From assembly GCA_933207985.1 (NCBI GenBank), contig OW240920.1:149575826-149639825 (forward strand): a stretch of DNA of 64,000 nt. The letters are read 5' to 3'. Under the pieces are notes generated by a model, which did no database searches, was not told where the DNA came from, and worked only from the letters and a program-made list of their open reading frames with translations. This stretch comes from Pelobates cultripes. Its lineage: Eukaryota > Chordata > Amphibia > Anura > Pelobatidae. This document shows, piece after piece, positions 13,701-25,700 of the stretch (the stretch's first letter is position 1; every line of letters begins with the position of its first letter). The translations under genes were made by a program, and so were the position numbers.

Positions 13701-16700
13701 ACCATATACAACTATTACAAAATATAAATCGACCAGGGATCCAGCTTGTATCACTAAAATATAAAAATGAAATGCAGGATAGTGTAATAAAGTTACAATT
13801 TAAATATTCATTTTGTGTTTCAAGGTTGCACTCACAAATTGCTGGTTTTTTTTCAAGCCCTCAGGTTGCCTCCCCTGTGGTTAGGGGGGTTCCTCCTGTT
13901 GTTTAGTTACCACGCCAGTTCCAAAGTTAGGAAGTCCACACACTGTGTGGTCTCTCTAACACTGTGGCATGTCCCCTTTCTTCTACACTCACTACAGACA
14001 CCTTTTCTCTGTCCCAGACTGTATACCAGGAACTTCTGCCTGCTAGTAAGAAGGTAAGGAGACAAGTGGACATGTGAGTGCTAGGGGACAGTCCTTAGAA
14101 AGCATGGAGCGAGTGCATCATTAGATGCATTTATGCCAAGCTCAGGGTGATGTCTGCATAGTATGCCCTTAGTTGGACAGCCTGCATGATTGGCAGGCAG
14201 CCTGACATGCATTCATGCCAGGCTGGCCTTCCAATTCTTTGGACAAACGTTCCCTCTTTTGGGGCATGTTCACCCCTTTTGGCAGGTCTGGTCACGTGAT
14301 TCACGGCAGTGGCCCACCCTTTTACCCTGACCATTGACTTTCTGCTTCACTGGACACTGCAGTTAGGGGGTATGGGTTGACTTGAAAGATGAAAGCATAA
14401 ATTAGAGAGAGATTAGCATAGAGTATGTGTTTTCTTATAGCTGCATCCTTTGAGTTTCCCTCCAACACCATCTCCATCAGATACATGACGCTTGGGAGGT
14501 ATGATTGTTTTAGTGTTCTTGGTCGATAAGATTCTGTAAATAGGCCCCATCATAATTGTCAGCACCAGGCCCACTGGGCTCTTAATCTGGCCCTGCCTGT
14601 GTCTGTGACATCAGTCTACTGGTCACAAAGTGAGACGGACGGGTAATGGGGGGGAGGGGTGGTTGAAGAAACACCCCTATCTGAGAGACGTGCCCAGCAA
14701 TGCAATTTGACTAAGTTTATAGTATATTTATAAATAGACATGTGCAATTCGTTTAGTTCCGAATGGCAATTCTGACGAATTTAGGGCAATTCGGACATTC
14801 GGATACATCCGAATGTCCGAATAGCTGAATTGCCGAAGTTACGAAATTGCAGAATTTCCGAAGTGCCGATGAGCCTATGGCTGCTCACTGTAAAAACAAA
14901 AAAAAAAATGTTTCCCCCCTGAACGGTGGGAGGGGGCCCTAAATTAGAATAAGGGGGGGAACCTATTGTCGTCGTCCCCCGGCCCCCACCCCTGAGCGGC
15001 GGGTGGGGGCCCTAAAGAAGAATAAGGGGGGACCTATTGTCCTCCCCCCAGCCCCCACCCCTAAGTGGCAGGTGGGGGCCCTAAAGTAAAATAAGAAGGG
15101 GGTACCTATTGTCTCCCCCCCGGCCCCCACCCGCCCTAAATATCAACAAGGGAGGGAACCTATTGTCCTGACCCCCACCCCTGAGTGGTGGGTGGGGGCC
15201 CTAAATTAGAATAAGGGGGGACCTATTGTCCTCCCCCCTGTCCCCCACCCCTGAGCAGTGGGTGGGGGCCCTAAATACCAATAAGGGGGGGAACTATTGT
15301 CCTCCCCCTGGCCCCCACGCCTGAACGGTGGGTGGGGGCACTAAATATCAATAAGGGGGGGACCTATTGTCCTCTCCCCCTGCCCCCCACCCCTGAGCGG
15401 TGCGTGGGGGCCCTTAATACCAATAAGGGGGGGACCTATTGTCCTCTCCCCCTGGCCCCCACCCCTGAGCGGTGGGTGGGGGCCCTAAATACCAATAAGG
15501 GGGGGAACTATTGTTCTCCCCCCTGGCCCCAACGCCTGAGCGGTGGGTGGGGGCACTAAATATCAATAAGTGGGGGGACATATTGTCCTCTCCCCCTGAC
15601 CCCCACCCCTGAGCGGTGGGTGGGGGCCCTAAATACCAATAAGGGGGGGACCTATTGTCCTCCCCCCTGGCCCCAACCCCTGAAAATTTAAAACCCCCCC
15701 AAGGTGACTAGGGGTCTCCAAACCCCTAGTCACTCACCTCCCCCCCAAAAATAACCCCTACCTATCCCCCCTCACCCTAAAAATAATGAGGGGGGACCTT
15801 AAACTAGATACCTGTAAAAAAAACATTACCATTTGATGTCATTTTTTCTAAAATCTTATTTTTTCAGCCCCCAAAAAGGCCAAATAAAAATCCATAATAA
15901 CGGACGCACTTTGAAAAAAACAAAACAAAAACCTGAGCGCAAAAAAAAATAATCCTTCTTCACCCATGGAGAGCTCTGCGCAGACTGAGCTCTGCAGGGC
16001 GGGGGAAATGACAGGTAAGTCTCTACAGTTACCTGTCACAGCAGTCTGATTGGTTAGCTTGAAATCCACCAATCAGAGTGCTCTGTGTCATTTTACACAG
16101 CGTGGGAAAGTTCTTTGGAATTTTCCCACGCTGAGTAATTTGACTCATAACACTCTGATTGGTTACTTTCAATCCACCAATCAGAGTGTTATGAGTCAAT
16201 TTACACAGCGTGTATTATTTTTTCTTTTTCTTCAAAGTGCGACGTACATTATGGCTTTTTATTTGGCCTTTTTTGGGGCTGAAAAAATAAGATTTTAGAA
16301 GAAAGAAAAGATCAAATGGTAAGTTGTTTTTTTTTCAATTTGACAATTTTTATTTTCAAATAAGATAAAACTTGGGATACAAAAGAGAGAAGGGGGATAG
16401 GATAGGACCGTCATACAGATTTTCCTTCGTTACATGGTACAGTATTGCTTAATAACATTTTATACATATTGTTCGTTCTGGACTTGCACTCTATCATTAG
16501 GTTCTGGTACCTTCCTTGCTCCTCACCTCTGTGAGCGTACACCTTCAGTCCCCAACCGAGTGAGCTCGTACTACTCTGTACCGATTTCAGTGTGCGCTTC
16601 CCATTTTGTGTTCTCCTCAAATGTTCTAAAATTATGAGCCCTCCGTGTCTCCCGACTAGTATCCTGGTGAGAGAGGGTGGTAGAGTTGCTGGTGGGGTGG

Positions 16701-19700
16701 GGTGGGGTGGGGGGGATTGATGGGGGGATTTGCGAGATCAGCGTGCCTGCTCTCCTACCGGTTCTGTTCTCCTGTTGTTCTTGTGTTATTCCTCTCTGTA
16801 CCCTTGTCCTCCTATCTACCGCCTATCTATCCTCTCGTTCCCGTCTGGTTCATATCCTTTGGGCTCCACCTTCTACACATAGGGGCATGTTCCTGTTGTA
16901 TTACTAATTCTCCTTAAGGGGTCAATCCAGAGGTTTGTGGACTATTCACTGTCCTCCTTTTCCGTGGGGGCATTTATGGCATCCCATCTAAGTTGTGCTT
17001 CCTCAAATCTTTGGCTGTTGCCGTGAGTTTTCCTCGCTACCATTTCGTATTGTAAGTTAGTGGAGATTTGCTTTGTTAGGGCTAGTTTTGTCGATGCTGT
17101 TATGGTTTTCCATTCTCTAGCTATGAGCGTTAGGGCTGCTATTAGTATGTGGAAAATCAGTATTGCCCCACTTCCTTTGAACTGGCCTAAGTCCATAAAT
17201 AGCAGGCTCATTTCTGAGGTAAGTGTGATGTTGGTGTCTACAACCTCTTTAATAATGCTCTCTACCATCTCCCAGTAGGGAAGGATCACCCCGCACGTCC
17301 ACCATATGTGGTACATCGTGCCTTCCATCACCCCACATCTCCAGCACTGTGCGGATGTTCCCGGGTATATTTTTGCTAGTCTGGCCGGCACCATGTACCA
17401 TCTATAATACACTTTCCTCATTACCTCTAAGTGCGTTGTACACGTTGTCTTCCCCTTGTGTGCCGTTATTGCTTTTGCCCATTGGGTTTCATCAAATTGT
17501 CTCCCCATATCTGTCTGCCAGGCCTCACTGAATCTGTCTAGATGTACTGGGGTACCTACATTTAGGAGCGAGTAGCACATAGATATTATCCCTTTTCTCT
17601 GCTTTTGGTTCAGTCATGTTCTCTCGAACCCTGTAAGTGTGTTCACCCCTTCCGCAGTGGGTGTTTGGGCCCCTAACATTGATTTAACTTGTAGATGGGA
17701 ATATCAGTCTGGGAGGCAGGTTAAATTTTTCTTGGAGAATGGGGAATGGTATCAGCTTTTGTACCTCTAGGAGGTCTCTCAAATATGTACACCCTCTCTT
17801 TGTCCATTCTCTGTGTGTTGTTGGCTACATGTAAGCTGGTCAGTGGAGTCGCCGGTGACCATGGTAACATTGATATCAATGCATTTTGTGTTCTGTCCCA
17901 GGCCTTCAACATTGTTTTTGTGGTGGGTAATATGAAAGGTTGGGTTGGACGCAACTTTTTAGGTACCCACACTAGTCTCCGAAGGTCTGCCCCTTGTAAC
18001 CAGTGGTCCTCTATTTCTAGCCATTGAGGGGTTATGTTGTGTGTGTGCATTCCCATCATTGGGGCTAGTAGTGTCGCCTGGTAATAGGTTTTGATATTTG
18101 GCAATGCGAGACCCCCATGATGGGTTGGTCTATATAAGAATTTTGTCGCTACTCTCACTCTTTTTTGTGCCCATACAAATTTGGTGAGCAGTGTTTGTGT
18201 TGTATTTAGGTATGAGGATGGCAGGTCTATTTGTATTGTTCTGAACAGGTATTGTAGTTTGGGGAGGAGAGACATTTTAAATGCTGCTATCCTTCCCAGC
18301 CATGATAGGTATTTATCTTTCCATGAGGCCAAGCTGGTCTCCAATTCCTTTTGTAGGGACTCGTAGTTGGCCTTGAATAGACCCCCTATCGTTGGCTAGT
18401 TTAATTCCTAGGAAGGTGACACTGTCTATCCTCCAGTCCAGCTCAAATTTCCCTCGTAGCACTCGTATTATGTCATTGGGTATCCCTATCCCCATCGCCT
18501 GGGTTTTTGTCACGTTAAGTTTATAGTGTGAACTATCCCCATATTCCTTTATTACTTGTAATAGGTGTGGTATTGAGATTAGTGGTTGGGTCAAAGTCAA
18601 TAGCACATTGTCCTCAAATAGGTTGGTTTTGTATTCCTTTTCCCCTATACGCACTCCATGTATGGAGTCGTGTTGTCTAATGTTAGAGGCCAGTGGCTCC
18701 AGAGCTAGGACGTATAGCAGGGGCGACAGAGGGCATCCCTGCCTCGTTCTGTTTGAGATGCTAAAGGGGCGTGACAAGAATCCCGCATTAAGTACCTGGG
18801 CCTTCGGTGGGCTGTACAGCGCTTTTACCGCTGACCTAAAGTCTCTTGGTATACCTCGCCATGACCGCCTCTAGGAATGTCCAGTGCAGGTGGTCAAAGG
18901 CCTTCTCTGCGTCTAGGGATACCACAAGGCCTCCCTCTTTGTGTGTTCTGGGTAGACTGTGCAGTATATTTAAAACTTTACACGTGTTGTCCGCTCCCTG
19001 TCTCCCCACCACAAATCCAACCTGATCTTAGTGGATCAACTGGAGGACAAGAACACTCAATCTCATTGCAAACAGTTTGGCGAATAATTTCGCGTTAGTA
19101 TTGAGCAATGAGATGGGTCTGAAGTTTTGGGGGACGATAGGCGGTTTCCCTGGTTTTTGCAATGTTATGATGTGGGCTAGTAGTTTGTCTTTGGGGAGAG
19201 TTTGTGTAGTGGTCGCCACTATGAATGTGTGTACTAGTTGGGGTGCTAGTTGGTGTAGGAAAGTTTTGTAGTAGCTATTGTCCAATCCATCTGGGCCTGG
19301 GGATTTGCCGTTTGGCAGGTTCCTTATTACAGTATGGATTTCTTCCTCTGTGATTGGTTTAATGAGATCTCTCGCCTGTTGCGGTCGTAATCGTTGGGAG
19401 GTCTATTGTGGCCAGATATGCATTGATGTGTTCCTGTGTGGGTTGAAAAGTGGTGTCATGTTTATTTATGTTATACAGGGAAGCGTAATAGTTTGCAAAT
19501 TCATTGCATATGTATATGTTTTTTGCACTGTTTGTGGAGTATTTTATATCTTGGGCTGTATTGTGAGATATTTGAGTCTAGTTTTGGGTCCCAGACATGG
19601 TTGAAATCCCCACATATAATAGACACTCCCTCTTTTGATGTAGCTAGTTTTTGTAGCAGGTGCTGTAGGAACCGGCCTTGGTTTGTGTTAGATAAATATT

Positions 19701-22700
19701 CATGATTGTATATGTCATGTCGTTAATAGTACATTTCAATATAACATATCTCCCATTTTCATCTAACTCCGTGGAGATCATTGTAAATGCTACCCGTTTA
19801 GAGATTAATATGGAGGTCCCCTTGGACTTCGTGGGGATGTCGCGTGTTATTGGTATGGGTATTCGGTCACCGCTGGCGGAACATAATTGTCAGTTCTATA
19901 ATGTGTCTCTTGAAGACAGATGGCACCTGCATCTGCATGTTTAAGTTCTCTATACAGTTGGTGTCTTTTAACCGGTAGGTTTAACCCTCTGACATTTAGA
20001 GAATAGATTTTCATGGGGGTCTATACTCTGTTTGTTTAGTAAGGGTCATACCAAAAGGTAAGTACCTATGTGGGGGGTTCGCTCGCCCCAGCAGCATCAA
20101 GTTGAGCGACTTTCCCCTATTTGAGGGTAAGATCTGGGCACTCTTCTCTCGCCTACTTATGGGTGAGTGGGTCACGTTTGGTACCTTAGTGATAATGAGA
20201 GCACTCCGGGCTTGGATCGCTGTATGGGTGTCCTGTGGGTACCTGGGGAGGGTTGTAACTTTTCTGGTGCCAGCTAGACCTAGGGGAAACGGGGAACATA
20301 ACATTAACAGGTACATCTGATGTGCCATATGCGGCTTAGGTACTATTTAGTACCTCAAGGGGTGGAAGTGTGAACTCCCTCCCGGTGGGCTGCTTTCCCC
20401 CGACTTGGCCGACACAATAACATTTAAGGTGGTCATGGCGTCTTGGTAGACTGAGGCCAAGCGATCCCTGCTGGGTGTTCTGACAAGTGTGCTTTATTTT
20501 TTTTTATTTTTTTGTGTGTGTAGAGCATCCCTCTGTGGCGTGAACTGTCTAACTATGGCAGAACATTTAACATGTCAATTAGCATTATACGATACCCTTG
20601 ATTTTCTCCATGGTCGGTTTATCATGACCAGTCTCTCAACAGTCTCTCGGTACTGCTTACAGTCTATTGTCATGGTGACACTGTCTTTTATGCCTTATCT
20701 TTAGCTTTTCTCCAATCCGTGGAGATACTGCCCAACCTCTGCGGGCTTCGACGCTGGCTCGGTTCGGTTATACCCCACCGTTGTAGTATGCGGGTCCCTT
20801 CCTCCGGTGTGTTTATGGCCGACACTTTCCCTCCTCTGGACACCAGCACTTTCACCGGGTATCCCCACCGGTATGGCAGCTTGTTGATCCTGAGCTGTTC
20901 TGTGACACTTTTAAATTCTCTCCTTCTTTTTAGCGTATACGTTGATATGTCCGCAAACACCATCAACCCCCCATAGGGGTCTGGAAGTTTCTTCTTCGCC
21001 CGGCTCGTTTGGAGCACCACCTCTTTTACGTGGTAATAGTGCATTTTTATGAGGACATCTCTCGGGGTGTCTTGGGGTAGGAAGCTGGGTTTAGCTGTTC
21101 TATGGTATCTGTCCATAAGTAGCTGATCTTGTGGTATATCTGGTGCCAGCTTTTTAAGCATGCTGTGCAGATATGCTGCCAATTCCGCTTGCCCCACTTC
21201 CTCCTTTATCACGTGTATCCGCAGGTTATTTCATCAGGCTCTATCTTCCATGTCAGCTAGTTTCAGTTCAAATGCTTTAATTTGGTTATGTAGCTCTGTC
21301 ACCTCTTCCTCCAGACCTTTGTGAGCTTCAGCCAGCTCCGCCATTTTGGTTTCCGTCCCGGTTGTTCTCACCTCCAGCTCTTGGATATCTTTATGCATTG
21401 CCCCAATTGTGGTTTTAAAGCTGTTTTCCAACCTAGCAGACATCTCCTCCAGCAGTGTCCGCAGCACCTCCTGTGTGAGAGAAGCTTCACTGTCTGGGAT
21501 CTTACTGTGCTGTTCAGCAGGTTCCTCGGCGCCATCTTGGATGTCTTCCTGCACCAAGGCCTGCTTCCCCTGCGGCGTCCACGAGGCAAAAAACTTGTTT
21601 TTTTCCACCTTATCAGCTTGCATCTTCCCTTTGGCTTGTGACATGCTTGTTTGGGGTATATGTTGCCCCTGTTTTTTTTCCGGCTGTTATCGCCAAATTG
21701 CTCTTGTGGGTCTCGCCAGAGCGGAGCGCTCAGCACATGCGTCCGCTCAGCACCGCCGCCAGGACACGCCCCCCTTTTTTTTTTTACAGGTATCTAGTTT
21801 ATGGTCCCCCCTCATTATTTTTAGGGTGAGGGGGGTAGGTAGGGGTTTAGGGACCCCTAGTCACCTTGGGGGGTTTACATTTTTATTTAGGTGTGGGGGC
21901 CGGGGGGAGGACAATAGGTCCCCCACTTATTCTAATTTAGGGCCCCCACCTACCTCTCAGGGGTGGGGGCCAGGGGGAGAGGACAATAGGTCCCCCCCTA
22001 TTGATATTTAGGGCCCCCATCCCTGAGGACCATAGGTCCCCCCCCCTGTTATAATTTAGGGCCCCCACTCAGGGGTGGGGGGCAGGGGGGAGGAAAATAG
22101 GCCCCCCTTATTGATATTTAGGGCCCCCATCCGCCGCTATGTGGTGGGGGCCGGGTGGAGGACAATATTATTCTAACTTAGGGCCCCCACCTGCCGCTCA
22201 GGGGTGGGGGCTAGGGGAGAGGACACTAGGTCCCCCCCCTATTCTTATTTAAGGCCACCGCTCAGGGGTGGGGGCCAAGGGGGAGAACAATAGGTCCCCC
22301 TCTTATTGATATTTAGGGCCGCCACTCAGGAGTGGGGGCCAGGGGGAGGACAATAGGTGCCCTTATTCTAATTTAGGGCCCGCACCCACCGCTCCGGTTC
22401 CCCCCTTTTTACTTTAGGGCCCCCACCTGCCTCTCAGGACCTATTGCCCTCCCCCCTTATTCTAACTTAGGGCCCCCACCCGCCGCTCAGGGGTGGGGGC
22501 CAGGGGGGTGGACAATAGGTCCTCCCCCCTTATTGATATTTAGGGCCCCCACCCGACGTTCATGGGTGGGGACCGGGGGAGGACAATAGGTCCCCCCCAT
22601 TAGTTTACTTTAGGGCCCCCACCCGCCGCTCAGGGGTGGGGGCCAGGGGGGTGGACAATAGGTCCTCCCCCCTTATTGATATTTAGGGCCCCCACCCGAC

Positions 22701-25700
22701 GTTCATGGGTGGGGACCGGCGGGAGGACAATAGGTCCCCCCCATTAGTTTACTTTAGGGCCCCCACCCGCCGCTCAGGGTTGGGGGCCGGAGGGGGTAGG
22801 GGAAATGTTTATATATATATATATATATTTATATATAGCTGCTCACTGTTTAATAAACATGCCCCTGCTCGCGGTATAGCGAGTAGGGGCAAAATTTACT
22901 AATACTAAGTAATTTTTACTTAGTATTAGTAAATGTGGCTGAAAGACCAATTAAGGTCTTTCAGCCTTTTGTTAGATAACACCCTAATCCTGTGGGAATT
23001 AGGGAGTTATCTACTAAGTGGCTGCAAGAGAAGTCCCGAAGTGCCAAAGTTCAGAATTGCCGAAGTCCCGAATTTCGGAATGCCGAGCCGAACCGAACAA
23101 AAATTTTCCCCATGCACATCCCTATTTATAAACAACTATTCTATATTTTATAAACCTTTGTGGTTTGTGTCTTTGTTTAAAAGTGTTGGCTTGCTGGTTT
23201 AAAAAGTGAAGTGATACATGTCCATTTATTGTATAGTTCATGTAGTGTTATGCCAGCAGGGAAGGGTGTAATGGCTACCCAGATGGTGAGGGGGTATCAG
23301 CCGTTGGAGACGTCCTTTCCCTGGCAAGATGCTGTATAAGAATGGAGTTGTTCTTATTCCCATCCACGAGATCCAAGGGTAGAAGCAGGCATAGCTGGAA
23401 AATGGAGCAGAGTAATGGTGTAGTAAATCCCCTTTCAAGAACGAGACGAGGCTACGTTTTGAAGGGTAGTGCTCTCGGATGAGATCGAGGGGGCCTCGAA
23501 CTCTCCGTCCATAGATCAACTCGAATGGAGAGTACCCTGTGGATTCCTGCGGCACCTCTCGATATGCAAACAAGAGGTGCGGTAAGAATTGCTCCCAGTC
23601 TCTGTACTCCGCTGTAAAGGTCCGCAGCAACTGCTTTAGGGTACCATTAAAGCGTTCACAGAGACCGTTAGTCTGAGGGTGGTAGGGTGAGCTGAGGAGG
23701 GTCTTAATATCGCAGACCTTCCATAACTGTTGGGTTGAGTCTGCGGTAAACTGGGTCCCTCTGTCGGATAGTATTTCCTGGGGAAATCCCACTCTGGTGA
23801 ATATCCCGACGAGAGGATGTCAGCCTGGATATTCGTCAGAGCGACGGCTTCCGGGTAGCGTGTAGCATAGTCTACTACGGTAAGAATATATTTCTTACCG
23901 GAGGGACTGGGGTTAGGTAGGGGTCCTACCAGGTCGACTGCCACCCTGCTAAATGGTTCCACGATCACGGCATAGGTGACAGTCGAGCTTTAGGGTGATC
24001 CCCCCTCTTCCCTACTCGTTGGCAGACGTCACAGGTGCTGCAGTAACGCCGCACATCCCTCAAGATCCCCGGCCAAAAGAAGGTCTGGGTGATCCTGTAG
24101 GTGGTGCGGTTACCCCCTAAATGTCCTGCCAACGGAATGTCGTGGCCGATTCGGAGAAGTTCCAACCGGTACTTTCTGGGTACCACTAGTTGGCGCTTCT
24201 GCGAAGGGACACAGCCTCTCCTTCTACCTTCGGTCAATCTATACAACCTGTCGCTATCCCATATAAATGTTCCCGCTCATCCCCCCCACCGTCGGCTAAT
24301 TCCTGGTACTTTTGGAGGGTGGGGTCCTCTCTAGTTTCCCTCCCAAACTCCTCTGGTGTGTCCCAAGCTATGGGTCTCTCTACTGTAGTGGGGCTAATTG
24401 TCGGTTCTGTGCTTACCTGGGTCTCCTGGCCTGTCATCGGATCATCTGCGATACAGGTCTGTGAACGGGTGGTCACGGGACAAGCAGCAGCAGTAGTGGG
24501 TAAATAGGCCGAAGCCAGAGGGCCAGTGTCGTTGCCCAACACGACTTCGGCAGGCAGGTTGTCCATGATGCCCACCGTGGTCTTTCCTGACCCGGGCCGT
24601 GGGTAAGCGAAATACAGCCTCCCCTGCGACACAGACAGCAACTGTACGAGTAGATAAATGTTCTGGTTTTATCAGGTGTCTCTGCATCAAGGTAATGGTA
24701 GCCCCGGTATCTCTCAAGCCTTGGGTTACCTGCCCATTCACGCACACCTCCTGCCGATGATGTTGGCGGTTGTCTGGGGAGGCTGCTTGTCTGCCTCATA
24801 TAAAATCCCCAGGCATTCCTCTGGACCCGTCTCGGCCTCCAGACAGTGTGCGGCAGAGGGACATGGTGAAGTGACCTCTTTGTTGGGGGCTGGGCGTCTC
24901 CAATTGTTATTAGACGCTGATCCCAAAGGGCAATAACGGGCAATATGTCCAGTGTTGATGCAAGGATGGCAAGTAATCCTGGATGAATCCCGGGGGTAGT
25001 TGTTAGACCCCTGAGAGCGGGGTGGCCCTGGAGGTACAGGAGCCCGGAACTCCGGTCTGGGGTTGCTGGTTGAGGTACGAGGTTCTACCTTATGCGCTGG
25101 TCGTGGAGTACCCTGGCTCACTTTTCTAGTTTCGGCGTACTCATCCGCCAGCCGAGCCGCCTCGTTTAGGTTAGCGGTGCGGCGATCTCGTATCCAGTCC
25201 TGTAAATCCGCCGGCAAATCTTGGAAAAAATGTTCTAGTAGGAACAATTGTAACACTTCCTCGCCGGTGTTAGCATTACATCCGTGCACCCAATGTGATG
25301 CCACCCTTTGCATTCGATTCGCCCATTCCATGTGGGAGTCCACTGCCTTCTTTTTGGACTCCAGGAAGCGGCGGCGGTATGTTTCTGGGGTTACAGCATA
25401 CCGGGTAAGCAGTGCCTCTTTTACCCGTTGATATTGTAGGATATCCTCTGGGGTAAGAGCCCGAAAGGCCTCGCTTGCCTTACCCGATAGTTTCCCAGAC
25501 AAGATAGTGACCCATTGCTCTGGGGCCACCTGATGCAGGGAGCACTGCCTTTCAAAATCGGCCAAATATCCATCAATTTCTTCCTCGCTTTCTACAAAAT
25601 TTTTAAATGCTGTAAATGGTACCTTCTTGGCTGCAGGAGCGGGTGGGGGAGTAGGAGCTGTCTGGATAATGGGCTGTTTAGCTCTTACCATCTCAATTTC

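Larger units (their letters stand above)
11737..14595. mobile_element. Non-autonomous hAT element with nested insertions, 8-bp target duplication
   Basis: The left end CAGGGCCGGATTAA and the right end TTAATCTGGCCCTG are inverted repeats. The direct repeat CCTGTGTC flanks the element at 11729-11736 and 14596-14603, as expected for hAT transposition. No transposase is visible. Inside sit a CCCAGG microsatellite (11781-11800), a second hAT element (11892-12956) and a TTAA MITE (12983-13508). The stretch 13513-14595 is single-copy filler without coding potential. The insertion order is clear: this element first, the others later. Confidence 0.85.
16326..21775 (-). mobile_element. L1-type (Tx1-like) LINE, about 5.4 kb, minus strand, inactive
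   Basis: Its poly(A) end is the T run at about 16327 and its 5' end abuts a T run at about 21775; the insertion lies in a T tract of the foldback element's right arm. ORF1 and ORF2 remnants are listed separately. Near-complete length suggests a full-length insertion that later decayed. Confidence 0.8.
14735..23124. mobile_element. Giant palindromic (foldback) hAT-like element, 8.4 kb including an inserted L1, 8-bp target duplication
   Basis: The left end TAGACATGTGCAATTCG and the right end, complemented TAGGGATGTGCATGGGG, are inverted. TTTATAAA flanks it at 14727-14734 and 23125-23132. The two arms are near reverse complements: a G/C-rich minisatellite, then the ACTAGGGGTCTCC block, then the CCTTTTTGGGGGCTGAAAAA block. 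The palindrome centre lies near 16070-16140. The right arm is interrupted by an L1 from about 16326 to 21775 and resumes at 21781 with TACAGGTATCTAGTTTATGG, complementary to 15800-15821. Between 22862 and 23020 a row of separate hairpins occurs. There is no transposase, so it must have been moved in trans. Confidence 0.8.
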
